Below, one piece after another: positions 15,141 to 23,727 of a DNA stretch of 54,656 nucleotides; position 1 is the first letter of the stretch, and each line of letters opens with the position of its first letter. Below the pieces are notes generated by a model, which worked only from the letters and a program-made list of their open reading frames with translations, was not told the DNA's origin and did no database searches. Location of the stretch: assembly GCF_900060185.1 (NCBI RefSeq), contig NZ_FIZY01000037.1, positions 1 to 54,656 of the forward strand, given 5' to 3'. This DNA comes from Grimontia marina (lineage in GTDB: Bacteria > Pseudomonadota > Gammaproteobacteria > Enterobacterales > Vibrionaceae). The translations under genes and the position numbers were made by a program.

Positions 15141-16943
15141 TTAATGTTTATGAGGAATAAGACCTGCGATCATCATGGTGTGGGATGCGAGCTTTTGGCA
15201 TTTGATCGAGCTGGCGCAGCTTTCTAGGGCTGTTTTGTCACTGGCTTTGGTGTAGATAATTTTGCCGTTTTTAATGGTCGTCACCACAGAGATGTTTGCC
15301 AATTTCATCGGGTCGATGGTTAGCGGGTTATCTGAAAGGAAAACCAGATCGGCGATTTTTCCAACTTCAATCGATCCCTTAGTATCTTCTTCGAAATGTT
15401 GATACGCAGACCAGATGGTTTGTGCTTTGAGCGCTGTCATGGCGGATACGCGCTGATCTTTACCCAGTATACGGCCACTGCGGGTTATTCGGTTGACCGT
15501 GGCTGAATATACGCGCATCGAGTCGGGAAAGGCGACAGGGGCATCATGATGCGAGGTGAAAATCATACCTCTATCCAGTGCCCAACCCGTTGGGGAAATG
15601 TTCTCAGCACGTTCATCACCCAAAACGGATTGCGCATGCCAGTCTCCCCAATAGAAGGTGTGCATAGGGAAAAACGAGGGAATCACGTTGAGGTCTTTGA
15701 AGGCTTGAACCTGATCTTCACGAGCAGTTTGCGCGTGAATAGCCACGAATCGGCGTTCTTTTGCGCCGTATTTGGCCGTTGCATTCTTCACAGCGCGGAT
15801 GTATTGGTCAATCGATGCATCACCATTCGCGTGGGTTAGCAGTTGCCAGCCATTTTCCATCGCCATGCCGACATATTTCTCCGCTTCTTCGTCAGACATG
15901 ATGGGATAGCCGCGGTATTCAGCACTTTGGCCTTCAGGGGGGATTAGGTATGGCTTGGTCAACCAAGCCGTCTTTCCTTGCGGAGAGCCATCCAGTGTCA
16001 GTTTCACGCCACCGAGGCGAAAACCGTTGGTGTAGCTATTGCTGAGGTAAGGTGCTGTGAGGGTGTCAGTGCCGAGTTGAATGTCGGTGTAGGCCACTAC
16101 ATCAATAGGAAGCGGCTCTTGCTGGGCAATCTCGTACATGGTTTTGACACTGTCAGACATAGAACGGCCTTCCTGCGCCGTGGTGTACCCATACTTGGCG
16201 TACAAATCCATCCCTGCGCGGAATAGCATCTCATTTTCGTCTGGGCTGATTTGCGTGAACAGTGGTATCAGAGCGCCAAAGAAAGCGGACTCTTCCAGCA
16301 CACCATTGGGTTCATCACTGTCTTTCACACGTCGAATCACGCCACCTGGTGGGTTCTTGCTGGTCGCCGTCAGTTTCATCATCTCCAGCGCTTTGCTGTT
16401 CATGACACCGATATGACCGGATTGGTGAATGATCAGGATGGGAACGTCGGTCGATACTTTATCCAGGTCAAAGCGGGTTGGATGAATTTGCTCTTTGAGC
16501 TGGGAATCGTCGTAGCCAAAGCCGATGATAAAGTCCTGCGCTTTGTTGACGGGGACTTCTGCCCATTTTCTTAGTGCTTGTTGTAGCGAGGCGATGTCAG
16601 TCACAGGACCATCTGGTGGCGACAACAGGTTCGCAGAAACTGCCTGTAACCCGGTATTCATGACGTGGCCGTGAGCATCAATAAAGCCGGGGATCATGGT
16701 CAAACCTTTTAAATCCACCACTTTGGTTTTGTCACCCTTCAGCCTGAGAATTTCTTCTGCTTCCCCTACGGCAAGTATTTTTCCGTTTAGGATGGCAACA
16801 GCCTCGGCCTCGGGTTGTTTGTCATTGACCGTGATGACCTGAGCATTGTGGTAAATGGTGTCAGCAAAAGGTTTTGGTGGGCTGGTGGCGAAGACTGGAG
16901 CGGAGACAAACAGCGCTGAAAGGGCAGCGATTGAAGCTTTCAT
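15141..16943 (-). CDS. Exported amidohydrolase, YtcJ-like (Amidohydro_3)
   Basis: A 600-residue protein with a signal peptide (cleavage likely after VFA, about residue 19) and a full metal-dependent amidohydrolase fold. The N-terminal beta-sandwich strand FADTIYHNAQVITV leads to the DAHGH metal motif (His91, His93). Further likely ligands are in HQSGHIGV, LLTHANGDASI, AIHAQTA and FTSHHDAPV, and the C-terminal strand is GKIADLVFLSDNPL. YtcJ-like enzymes hydrolyse amide or ester bonds of varied small molecules; the substrate here is unknown and probably periplasmic. It lies 70 bp downstream of the adenine deaminase gene on the same strand, with a short hairpin between. Confidence 0.85.
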   Translation of the reverse strand: MKASIAALSALFVSAPVFATSPPKPFADTIYHNAQVITVNDKQPEAEAVAILNGKILAVGEAEEILRLKGDKTKVVDLKGLTMIPGFIDAHGHVMNTGLQAVSANLLSPPDGPVTDIASLQQALRKWAEVPVNKAQDFIIGFGYDDSQLKEQIHPTRFDLDKVSTDVPILIIHQSGHIGVMNSKALEMMKLTATSKNPPGGVIRRVKDSDEPNGVLEESAFFGALIPLFTQISPDENEMLFRAGMDLYAKYGYTTAQEGRSMSDSVKTMYEIAQQEPLPIDVVAYTDIQLGTDTLTAPYLSNSYTNGFRLGGVKLTLDGSPQGKTAWLTKPYLIPPEGQSAEYRGYPIMSDEEAEKYVGMAMENGWQLLTHANGDASIDQYIRAVKNATAKYGAKERRFVAIHAQTAREDQVQAFKDLNVIPSFFPMHTFYWGDWHAQSVLGDERAENISPTGWALDRGMIFTSHHDAPVAFPDSMRVYSATVNRITRSGRILGKDQRVSAMTALKAQTIWSAYQHFEEDTKGSIEVGKIADLVFLSDNPLTIDPMKLANISVVTTIKNGKIIYTKASDKTALESCASSIKCQKLASHTMMIAGLIPHKH

Positions 16944-16965
16944 AGAGACTCCTCAGAAAAGACAA

Positions 16966-16982
16966 GACGGGCATAGCCCGTC
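16966..16982 (-). terminator. Short hairpin between ade and the amidohydrolase gene
   Basis: GACGGGC / GCCCGTC with a 3-nt loop, followed on the minus strand by a moderately T-rich stretch. It may attenuate rather than fully end transcription from the adenine deaminase gene. Confidence 0.5.
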
Positions 16983-17014
16983 TGTCATTCAGTGCGTTAT
17001 GAACCTGATTGGAA

Positions 17015-18028
17015 TCAGTGTATGCCGTGTTTATCCCAAAAGTCGTCCAGATTTTGCATCATTTCCTTCTTACGTTCTTCGGAGACGAAAGAAGCTTCAA
17101 TGGCATTGCGGGTAAATTGTGCCAGCTGCTGAGGGCTTGGAGATAAAGCATTATTAAGGGCAATAAAATTGTCCGTCATATATCCACCGAAAAAGGCGGG
17201 ATCATCGGAATTGACGGTCACGCAGAGCCCCTGATTCAGTAGGTTGAGGATGTTGTGGTCTGCCATCTTGTCAAACACGCGAAGCTTAATGTTCGAGAGT
17301 GGGCAGACAGTGAGAGGCATTCTAGATATCGCCAACTCTTTTGCCAGTTCGGGGTCCTCGCTGCATTTCACGCCATGATCAATGCGGCTAACATGCAAAA
17401 GGTTAATTGCATCTCTGATGTTACTCGGAGGGCCTTCTTCCCCTGCATGCGCGACAGTTTTCAACCCAAGCGCTCGCGCTTCAGCAAATACACGTTGGAA
17501 TTTCTCTGGTGGATGACCAAGCTCTGAGGAGTCCAAACCCACTCCGACTAGACGATTTAAGTGAGGCTTCGCCTTTTCCAAAGTTTCAAAGGCCGCATCT
17601 TCGGAAAGGTGGCGAAGAAAACACATGATCAGCTGGCTTGTAATGCCAAGCTCTTTTTCCCCTTGGCGAAGAGCGTGGTAGATGCCATTTATGGCCGTAT
17701 CGAATGCGATCCCGCGGTCAGTGTGAGTTTGAGGGTCAAAGAAGATTTCTGTGTGCATGACGTTGTCGGCTTTACAGCGCAGCATATACGCCCAAGTCAG
17801 GTCAAAGAAATCACGCTCAGTAATAAGGACATTGGCACCTTGATAGTAAATATCGAGAAATGATTGAAGGTTATGGAAGTGATAGGCGCTTCTGGCCTCA
17901 TCAACGCTGGAATAGGGCGTTGAAATACCGTTTCTTTCTGCTAACTCAAACATCAATTCTGGCTCTAAGGAGCCTTCGATATGAAGATGTAACTCGACCT
18001 TGGGTAAACACCGGATAAACTTTTCCAT
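17015..18028 (-). CDS. Adenine deaminase (AAH1/ADE-type, adenosine deaminase superfamily)
   Basis: A 337-residue protein of the adenosine deaminase superfamily. Motifs are [10 protein letters not shown] (His14, His16), HAGEEGP with His194 and catalytic Glu197, RIDHGV with His218, and [13 protein letters not shown] with the Asp pair at 275-276. The long match to the pattern [20 protein letters not shown], as I recall it from the Pseudomonas and fungal adenine deaminases, favours adenine over adenosine as substrate. It converts adenine to hypoxanthine in purine salvage. The co-oriented Nramp-related transporter gene upstream is separated by a terminator, so co-transcription is doubtful. Confidence 0.88.
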   Translation of the reverse strand: MEKFIRCLPKVELHLHIEGSLEPELMFELAERNGISTPYSSVDEARSAYHFHNLQSFLDIYYQGANVLITERDFFDLTWAYMLRCKADNVMHTEIFFDPQTHTDRGIAFDTAINGIYHALRQGEKELGITSQLIMCFLRHLSEDAAFETLEKAKPHLNRLVGVGLDSSELGHPPEKFQRVFAEARALGLKTVAHAGEEGPPSNIRDAINLLHVSRIDHGVKCSEDPELAKELAISRMPLTVCPLSNIKLRVFDKMADHNILNLLNQGLCVTVNSDDPAFFGGYMTDNFIALNNALSPSPQQLAQFTRNAIEASFVSEERKKEMMQNLDDFWDKHGIH

Positions 18029-18176
18029 CGTCTTCTCCCTGTTCGTAACTTATTGAAAGGTATATGTAGGTAGGGCAAATTTTGAGAATGGAATGCTGTA
18101 TGGATAAAAGCTAGTTGGTGTTGACCCATCGGTCAAATTTTGGAATTCGCAATACGGTAGCTTGTCATAAGTTAAC

Positions 18177-18207
18177 AAAAATGCCGCCAATGTCAGACGG
18201 CATTTTT
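18177..18207. terminator. Bidirectional terminator after the Nramp-related gene
   Basis: Stem AAAATGCCG / CGGCATTTT with an 11-nt loop and flanking A and T runs on both sides. It lies 16 bp beyond the stop of the 18223-19437 gene. Confidence 0.8.
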
Positions 18208-18222
18208 GCAGGGAAAGGAAGC

Positions 18223-19437
18223 TTAACCGATGAACTTAGTCATAAAGTTCTGCACATTGCTCAGGCTCGAAATTGCCATGATGACAACAATCGCCGCACC
18301 TGTCAGGGTCAGGTAAACCGGGTGTTTGTAATCACCCACGATGTCTTTACGTCGCGTCGCAGCCAACACAAACCCCAGTACCACAGGCAGGATGATGCTG
18401 TTTACCAAGCCAGCAAGCATCAGTAGCAGGATTGGCATGTTCATCAGCACAGTACCAACGCTGGTAATGATGATGAAGCCACAGCACCAGGCTTTTTCGT
18501 TGCGTGCAACCACAGGGAACAGTGTTTTGATCAGTGAGATAGCCATGTAGGAGTTACCCACCACCGACGTGATAGACGCAACGAACAGCACCAGACCAAA
18601 GATAAAGTAACCTACTTCGCCCGCGCCTTGACGAAACGCGTCTGCGGCAGGGTTTGCGGTGTCCAGTACAGCGCCAGCAGCAATCACGCCAAACACGGCC
18701 ATGAAAAGCAGAATGCGTATAACCACAGCAATGGAGATCCCTGCCCAGGCTGCTTTGTTGATGTGCTCAACGTTCTCTTTTCCTTGCAGACCGATATCAA
18801 CCAAACGTTGTGCGCCTGTGTAATAACCTCCCACAGCGCCACCAACAATCGTCAGTGTCGGAAGCAAAAGGCTGCCCATGTCTGTTGGCATCACTGCTGC
18901 GGATAAGGTTTCCCCCATAGGTGGAAGGCTGGTCATGGCGACATAGGCGATCAATACAATCATAAACAGGCCGAGGTAGCGCGCCATCTGATCCATACGC
19001 TTTGATGCGTTATGAACGACAAACAACAGACAGCCTACAACACCGGTAAACAATGCACCCCAAGTGGTATCCACACCAGTCAGCACATTGATGCCAAGCG
19101 CAGCACCACTGACGTTACCGAAGTTGAATGCCACTGCACCCAATGCCAGCAGAATACCGATGAAGTAGCCTGCACCCGGCGCGATTTTGTTCGCGATATC
19201 TTGGATACGAAGGCCTGAAACGCCCACGATTCGCCACAGGTTCATCACGATACCGAAGGTGATAAACATGGAAGCAAACACAGGGAAAGCCATGTCGATT
19301 TTATAGATGTTGGTGAAAACAGCGGTTTGGGTCAGAAAGCCGGGGCCAACTGAAGTGGTAGCCATTAAGAATGCGACGCTGAAAATGGCTTTGGATTGCC
19401 AGTTGGCGTTGAGTTGGGTGTGTGCTTTTGCGGTCAT
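18223..19437 (-). CDS. Nramp-related transporter lacking the canonical metal-binding motif
   Basis: A 404-residue, about 11-segment membrane protein of the Nramp superfamily. The first membrane segment keeps GPGFL, but the following DPGN that binds divalent metals in true Nramps is replaced (TQTAVFTN). In the sixth-segment region the usual MPH is also not seen; the stretch reads TLTIVGGAVGGYYTGAQR. So it probably does not carry manganese or iron in the classical way and may move another solute. Lone Nramp-like proteins of this kind are usually annotated as divalent metal transporters, which I think overstates the evidence. Regulation is not visible. Confidence 0.75.
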   Translation of the reverse strand: MTAKAHTQLNANWQSKAIFSVAFLMATTSVGPGFLTQTAVFTNIYKIDMAFPVFASMFITFGIVMNLWRIVGVSGLRIQDIANKIAPGAGYFIGILLALGAVAFNFGNVSGAALGINVLTGVDTTWGALFTGVVGCLLFVVHNASKRMDQMARYLGLFMIVLIAYVAMTSLPPMGETLSAAVMPTDMGSLLLPTLTIVGGAVGGYYTGAQRLVDIGLQGKENVEHINKAAWAGISIAVVIRILLFMAVFGVIAAGAVLDTANPAADAFRQGAGEVGYFIFGLVLFVASITSVVGNSYMAISLIKTLFPVVARNEKAWCCGFIIITSVGTVLMNMPILLLMLAGLVNSIILPVVLGFVLAATRRKDIVGDYKHPVYLTLTGAAIVVIMAISSLSNVQNFMTKFIG

Positions 19438-19750
19438 GCCGGGTTCCGATTTTGTTGTCTTCCTATTTATTAAAAAAAGAAAAACAACTGACCGGGATCA
19501 GCTGATAGAGAGCCGTTAAACTCTTGAAAAGAAAAGCCTTGGTAAGCTGTCTTTTTGCTGGGCGCGGATGTTAATGGCAACCTACTTTTAAGTCAATCAT
19601 TAAACCGCAAATAGTTTGTGGTTTTTTCATCTCGGTTTTCAATGGTGACTTTTGTGACCAGAAATGGATTCGGGCATACCTAATTCTTTATGCATATGGT
19701 ACCTTAATGAAAAATGACGAATCGTCAAAAACCATGAAAGAGGATAAATC
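19438..19750. other. Divergent intergenic region, 313 bp
   Basis: It separates the minus-strand Nramp-related gene from the plus-strand DUF2867 gene and should hold both promoters. I see no gene, no strong hairpin and no recognisable operator. An SD-like AAGAGG lies just before the ATG at 19751. Confidence 0.5.
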
Positions 19751-20242
19751 ATGGATGGAATACCCAGTTTCACTGAGCTTTATCGTTATTCGGATAATGC
19801 CTACTTTGCAGATAACTACACCAAAGAAATAGATTATCAGGGCGAATCTGCCATGGAGGTTTATCTCCGGGTAATGAACAGCACACCGGATTGGGTGAAC
19901 AAGCTGATGAAAATCCGCAACGAAGTGGTTTCGAGAATGGGCTTAAAACACCTTGGTAATCTCGATGATTTTTACCCGAAGAAAACGGCTGATGACTATC
20001 AAGTGGGCGATAAAGTCGGCATTTTCGAAATGATCTACAAGTCTCACTCGGAAGTGATCATGGAAGACAGAGATAAACATCTGGATGTGAAGTTGTCATT
20101 CTTTGTTGAACCTCACGGTGATAAAGCCTTGGTGACGGCGAGCTCTGTTGTTCACGTTAAAAATACCTTTGGCAAGGTATATATGTTTTTCGTGGGTCCG
20201 GTACATAAAATCATCGTGCCCGCGACATTGAGAAAGCTCTGA
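19751..20242 (+). CDS. DUF2867 family protein
   Basis: A 163-residue soluble protein resembling the DUF2867 family (a START-like, helix-grip fold). Recognisable stretches are the TPDWVNKLMKIRNEVVSRMGLK segment, the GIFEMIYKSHSEVIMEDRDKHLD segment and the C-terminal FVGPVHKIIVP. The function is not known; members occur alone or fused to epimerase-type domains. No signal peptide or membrane segment. It is a single gene with an SD (AAGAGG) about 8 nt before the ATG. No clear terminator follows; the next 247 bp hold only a 14-bp palindrome at 20330-20343. Confidence 0.75.
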   Translation: MDGIPSFTELYRYSDNAYFADNYTKEIDYQGESAMEVYLRVMNSTPDWVNKLMKIRNEVVSRMGLKHLGNLDDFYPKKTADDYQVGDKVGIFEMIYKSHSEVIMEDRDKHLDVKLSFFVEPHGDKALVTASSVVHVKNTFGKVYMFFVGPVHKIIVPATLRKL

Positions 20243-20489
20243 AGCTTGTTACAAGGTGATGGGAAAATATGGTGTGTGCGACTTTGGCTGTGCTGAAGAG
20301 TTCTTCGATAAAACGCCGGGGCTTGCCAAGCAACTTAAGTTGCCTCCCAATAAGTCTAATGCAAAAAAGCGATCCGTTAGATGCGTGATAACCCCCTGAT
20401 TTGAAAGAATCTTGGCTGTATCAAAGCCCACATGAATTTGGTATCTGCTTTAACAAAGCGTTCAACCTGATATCTTGCCCGCGAAAACA

Positions 20490-22121
20490 CTAAGTCGGCT
20501 TCTTGGCGGTATCGTTTTCTTCAGGCTTTTTGTTAGCCTTAGCGATGTCGTCAAGCAAGTCATTAATCTTCGCTACTTCTTCATCAGAAGCTGCGTCCAA
20601 CAGAGCTTCTTGCAACAGGCTATTTATTCGCTCCTTCCTCAAAATCAAGAGATCATGAAGCGAGTAGGCAATTTCTAATCGCCGTTTTGGGAACTGCTCA
20701 ATCAAGTGACGCAACATGTTTCCGCTTCGTTTTGGATAAGCGAGAACAATGTTCTTTGCCACGTCATTCGCGTTAAGCGAGGAGCCTTGGAGAGCAAGTT
20801 TAATCAGGATGCCTGGGTCTGACGGATTCTGACCAAGCGCTGCAATCAGAAGTTTTAGCTCTGGGTTAGCTTTGTCGATATCCTCGAAGTCCATCATGGG
20901 GTCATAGTCGCTGGCGCTACCCAGTGGTTGAACGTTAACTTTGAAGGTGGAAGCTGCAGGCAAGGTTTCCGTCCGAACAAAAAGCTTGCGTGCCATCAGG
21001 AACAAAAACACAAAAATATGCACGGTGATGATGTAGTAATACAGCCAAACCACGCTGAATTCATTCATCAAAAAACTCGCCACGATGGGCCCAATAACAC
21101 CGCCGATACCTAGTAAGATTTGCATTGTGCTAGTGGCTGGCATGGCCTCTTTTGAATCAATGTGGTCAAACACCTGCGTGACGGCGAGCGGAAACAAGGC
21201 CACACCTGAGCCGCCAGAAATCCAGAACAGCACGGCGAGAATTTCAATTGGGTAGGGATAAAAGTTATCCAAAACAATTAGGCTGTTGCTGATGATCCCC
21301 ATAAACATCAGACCTGATGCCACGACACGCTTATCGTAGCGATCTGCCAACCAACCCGTTGGAAACTGGGTCAACAAGCCGCCCATTTGGTAAGAGCCTA
21401 GGATTATTGACAGCCAGATACCGGAGATCCCTTTGCTGTAGGCGTAAAGAGAGATAAGTGAAACGCTGGCGGCGTTAATCAACCCAGCACAGAAACAAGC
21501 GAGCGTACCTGAAGGAGAGTATTGCCATAGCCTTTTCAGCGATATCGGAGCGGCTTTTTGGGGCAATTCGGGTGCAGGTAAGCGGCTCATCGACATGATG
21601 ATAAGGGAAACACAAAGGAATACCGAAATCACCCCAAACAGCCGTGGGTCGTTTTCGTTAAACGCACTGAAGAGAAAGGGAGCGGTACCGAATCCAATCG
21701 CAAAACAGATCTGGTAGGTGCCGTAAACACGGCCTCGGTTACTTCGGTCACTCAGTACATTGAGCCAACTTTCCAGTGTGATAAATGACGTGACATAGCA
21801 GAAGCCTGCAATTGCGCGCAGGGCGGCGGTAACAACAATGTCGGTAGTGTAGCTATGAACAACAGACACAATCGACAGGGTTGCCGCCATGGAGGCGAAT
21901 GCGCGGATGTGTCCGGCTCGGAGCACTGCCCGGGAACCAAACAACCCGGCACAAATTGCGCCTACAGCAAACATACTCATTGCCAGACCGATATCGGCTG
22001 TCGGGTAGCCGTTTTCCTTCATGCGGATAGGTAGCATGACAAAAAAGAGGTTGTGGCTGATAGCAAACCCAAATATCGTGAAGAGTATGGGTCGTATCCG
22101 TATGAATATATTCGCTTTCAT
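20490..22121 (-). CDS. MFS transporter with a long cytosolic C-terminal domain
   Basis: A twelve-segment major facilitator protein (about 543 residues from ATG 22121). I chose this start because MKANIFIRIRPILFTIFGF begins the first membrane segment; the 42 extra residues possible from 22247 look unlike protein. The loop motif GWLADRYDKR between segments is typical of MFS. The pattern SFITLESWLNVLSDRSNRGR recalls YcaD-like permeases. After the last segment, about 150 residues form a soluble tail, largely helical and ending in a charged, lysine-rich stretch (KANKKPEENDTAKKP). Substrate unknown. The tail is unusual for MFS and could bind a partner. Confidence 0.8.
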   Translation of the reverse strand: MKANIFIRIRPILFTIFGFAISHNLFFVMLPIRMKENGYPTADIGLAMSMFAVGAICAGLFGSRAVLRAGHIRAFASMAATLSIVSVVHSYTTDIVVTAALRAIAGFCYVTSFITLESWLNVLSDRSNRGRVYGTYQICFAIGFGTAPFLFSAFNENDPRLFGVISVFLCVSLIIMSMSRLPAPELPQKAAPISLKRLWQYSPSGTLACFCAGLINAASVSLISLYAYSKGISGIWLSIILGSYQMGGLLTQFPTGWLADRYDKRVVASGLMFMGIISNSLIVLDNFYPYPIEILAVLFWISGGSGVALFPLAVTQVFDHIDSKEAMPATSTMQILLGIGGVIGPIVASFLMNEFSVVWLYYYIITVHIFVFLFLMARKLFVRTETLPAASTFKVNVQPLGSASDYDPMMDFEDIDKANPELKLLIAALGQNPSDPGILIKLALQGSSLNANDVAKNIVLAYPKRSGNMLRHLIEQFPKRRLEIAYSLHDLLILRKERINSLLQEALLDAASDEEVAKINDLLDDIAKANKKPEENDTAKKPT

Positions 22122-22396
22122 GTCCGTATATGCCGAGTAGTGCCAGCTCCGAAAAAGAATGAATTGGAGCTTTGTTATGCATGGTTTAAAGAGCAAGAAA
22201 ATGAAGTTTTTATGAGGGTTTTCTATCAAACCGGCTCTGAGCTTCAAAAATGCGTGTTAGCCTAAAAATGTTACCACTGAGAGAACATGGAAATGAGAGA
22301 ACTCAAAGGCTTTCACTGCTGGCTCTCGTAAATCCGACATGTTTCTTATTCATGAATGAGTATGGTCTAGTTTTGCTAAAATTGAGGAAATGAATC

Positions 22397-22819
22397 ATGG
22401 AAAGCTTTCGCGTATCCAACCAATTAGAACACATGAATATCGACCTCATTCATCAGATGATATCAGAGTCCTATTGGGCAAAAGGCATTCCAAAAGCGAC
22501 GTTAGAAAAGGCGTTGGTACATTCTCTCTGTTTTGGCGTGTTTGACGAAAACAACACTCAGGTAGCGTTTGCCAGGATGATCACTGACCGGGCAACATTT
22601 GCCTATCTGGGAGATGTTTTTGTGGTAGAAGAGCGTCAAGGTGAGGGGATAGCTAAAGTATTGATGGATAGCATTGTGGCACATCCTGACCTACAAGGTC
22701 TTCGTCGAACCATGCTGGCAACCCGTGATGCACATGGGTTATATGAAAAGTATGGTTTTACGCCGATTGCCAATCCTGACTCATTAATGCAGATATGGCA
22801 CCCAGACATATATAAATGA
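22397..22819 (+). CDS. GNAT family N-acetyltransferase
   Basis: A 140-residue acetyl-CoA-dependent acyltransferase. The acetyl-CoA loop region reads DVFVVEERQGEGIAKVLMDSI, with the R/Q-x-x-G-x-G/A pattern, and motif B continues as ATRDAHGLYEKYGFTPI. Substrate cannot be told from sequence. It is followed after about 55 bp by a second, unrelated GNAT gene on the same strand, and the two may be co-transcribed. ATG 22397 has a weak upstream SD (GAGGAAATG region). Confidence 0.85.
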   Translation: MESFRVSNQLEHMNIDLIHQMISESYWAKGIPKATLEKALVHSLCFGVFDENNTQVAFARMITDRATFAYLGDVFVVEERQGEGIAKVLMDSIVAHPDLQGLRRTMLATRDAHGLYEKYGFTPIANPDSLMQIWHPDIYK

Positions 22820-22873
22820 AACGCGATCAGAGGTTACTAATATTCTGAAGTGCACGAGTTTAAAGGAATAGGA

Positions 22874-23347
22874 ATGACAGCGATAAGAAAATTCAAACGG
22901 GAAGATGAAAGTGACGTGCTTGAAATAATATTGGTGGAAGAACAAGTCAAATTTACAGCGTCACCAGAACATTTCATCAGTGATGTTGATGAAAACATCA
23001 TTCGCTTTCTGATTGTCCAAGATGATCTCATTGTTGGCTACTTCAAAATTGATACTGCTTTTAATTCCGAAATAGTTGGCACTGGAAATAGAGGGGTAGG
23101 ACTTCGAAGTTTTGCTATTGATCGTCGCTACCAAAGAAAGGGGATCGGTAAAAAGGCGGTCTCATTATTGGCAGATTCTATCGCCCTTGAGTTCCCTGAC
23201 GTCTCTTGGCTCTATCTGACGGTGAATTGTAAAAACGCGGCTGCTTATCAGACATACCTTAAAGGGGGCTTTGAAGATACAGGATCGCTGTATCAAGGTG
23301 GTCCTGTGGGACCTCAACATGTGATGAGGATGAGGTTGCATAAATAA
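22874..23347 (+). CDS. GNAT family N-acetyltransferase
   Basis: A 157-residue GNAT starting MTAIRKFKREDE. I prefer ATG 22874 because AAAGGA lies 8-12 nt upstream and the family start fits; a GTG at 22850 would add eight residues that coincide with the SD. The acetyl-CoA motif is RRYQRKGIGKKAV, followed by NCKNAAAYQTYLKGGFEDTG. Substrate unknown. No terminator is obvious after the stop. Confidence 0.85.
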   Translation: MTAIRKFKREDESDVLEIILVEEQVKFTASPEHFISDVDENIIRFLIVQDDLIVGYFKIDTAFNSEIVGTGNRGVGLRSFAIDRRYQRKGIGKKAVSLLADSIALEFPDVSWLYLTVNCKNAAAYQTYLKGGFEDTGSLYQGGPVGPQHVMRMRLHK

Positions 23348-23727
23348 AGCCACTGAAACAGACATCCATTCAGTCTTTGTCCGAATGGGTAGGCGACAAT
23401 AAACTGAATACATTTATTGATAGTTTGAATTTAAATGCTCTCGTATGTTTATCTATTCTGTTGAACTTGTCAGTTAATACTATTGGATGCTGTTTCTTGT
23501 TTAAATAAATAACTAAAATTACTCGCTAATTTTATTTCTTTACAGTCCTATCTCATTTTACAAACTTTGACTGTGGAATGAGTATTATATTTTTATTGTT
23601 GGCCATATTTCTTCTTGTTAATAAATTGTGACGTTCCTTCCTTTAATAAAGTTTAAATAAAATGAATTTCTGGAAGATTAATGAACTGGGTGTTTGACTG
23701 AACTCGTCAACTAAAAAGGACGACAAA
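23348..23727. other. AT-rich intergenic region, 380 bp
   Basis: No gene is supported. The stretch from about 23480 is very AT-rich with several T and A runs and probably carries the promoter of the following lipoprotein peptidase gene, whose SD is AAAGGA about 8 nt before ATG 23728. Confidence 0.5.

Noticed and set aside
20330-20343. 14-bp perfect palindrome GCAACTTAAGTTGC
   Set aside because: It stands alone without a second site or T run; no role can be argued.
20259-20399. 46-codon plus-strand ORF, and a 60-codon minus-strand ORF over the same region
   Set aside because: Start contexts are poor and neither product resembles a known family; the stretch could be a gene remnant but I cannot support it.
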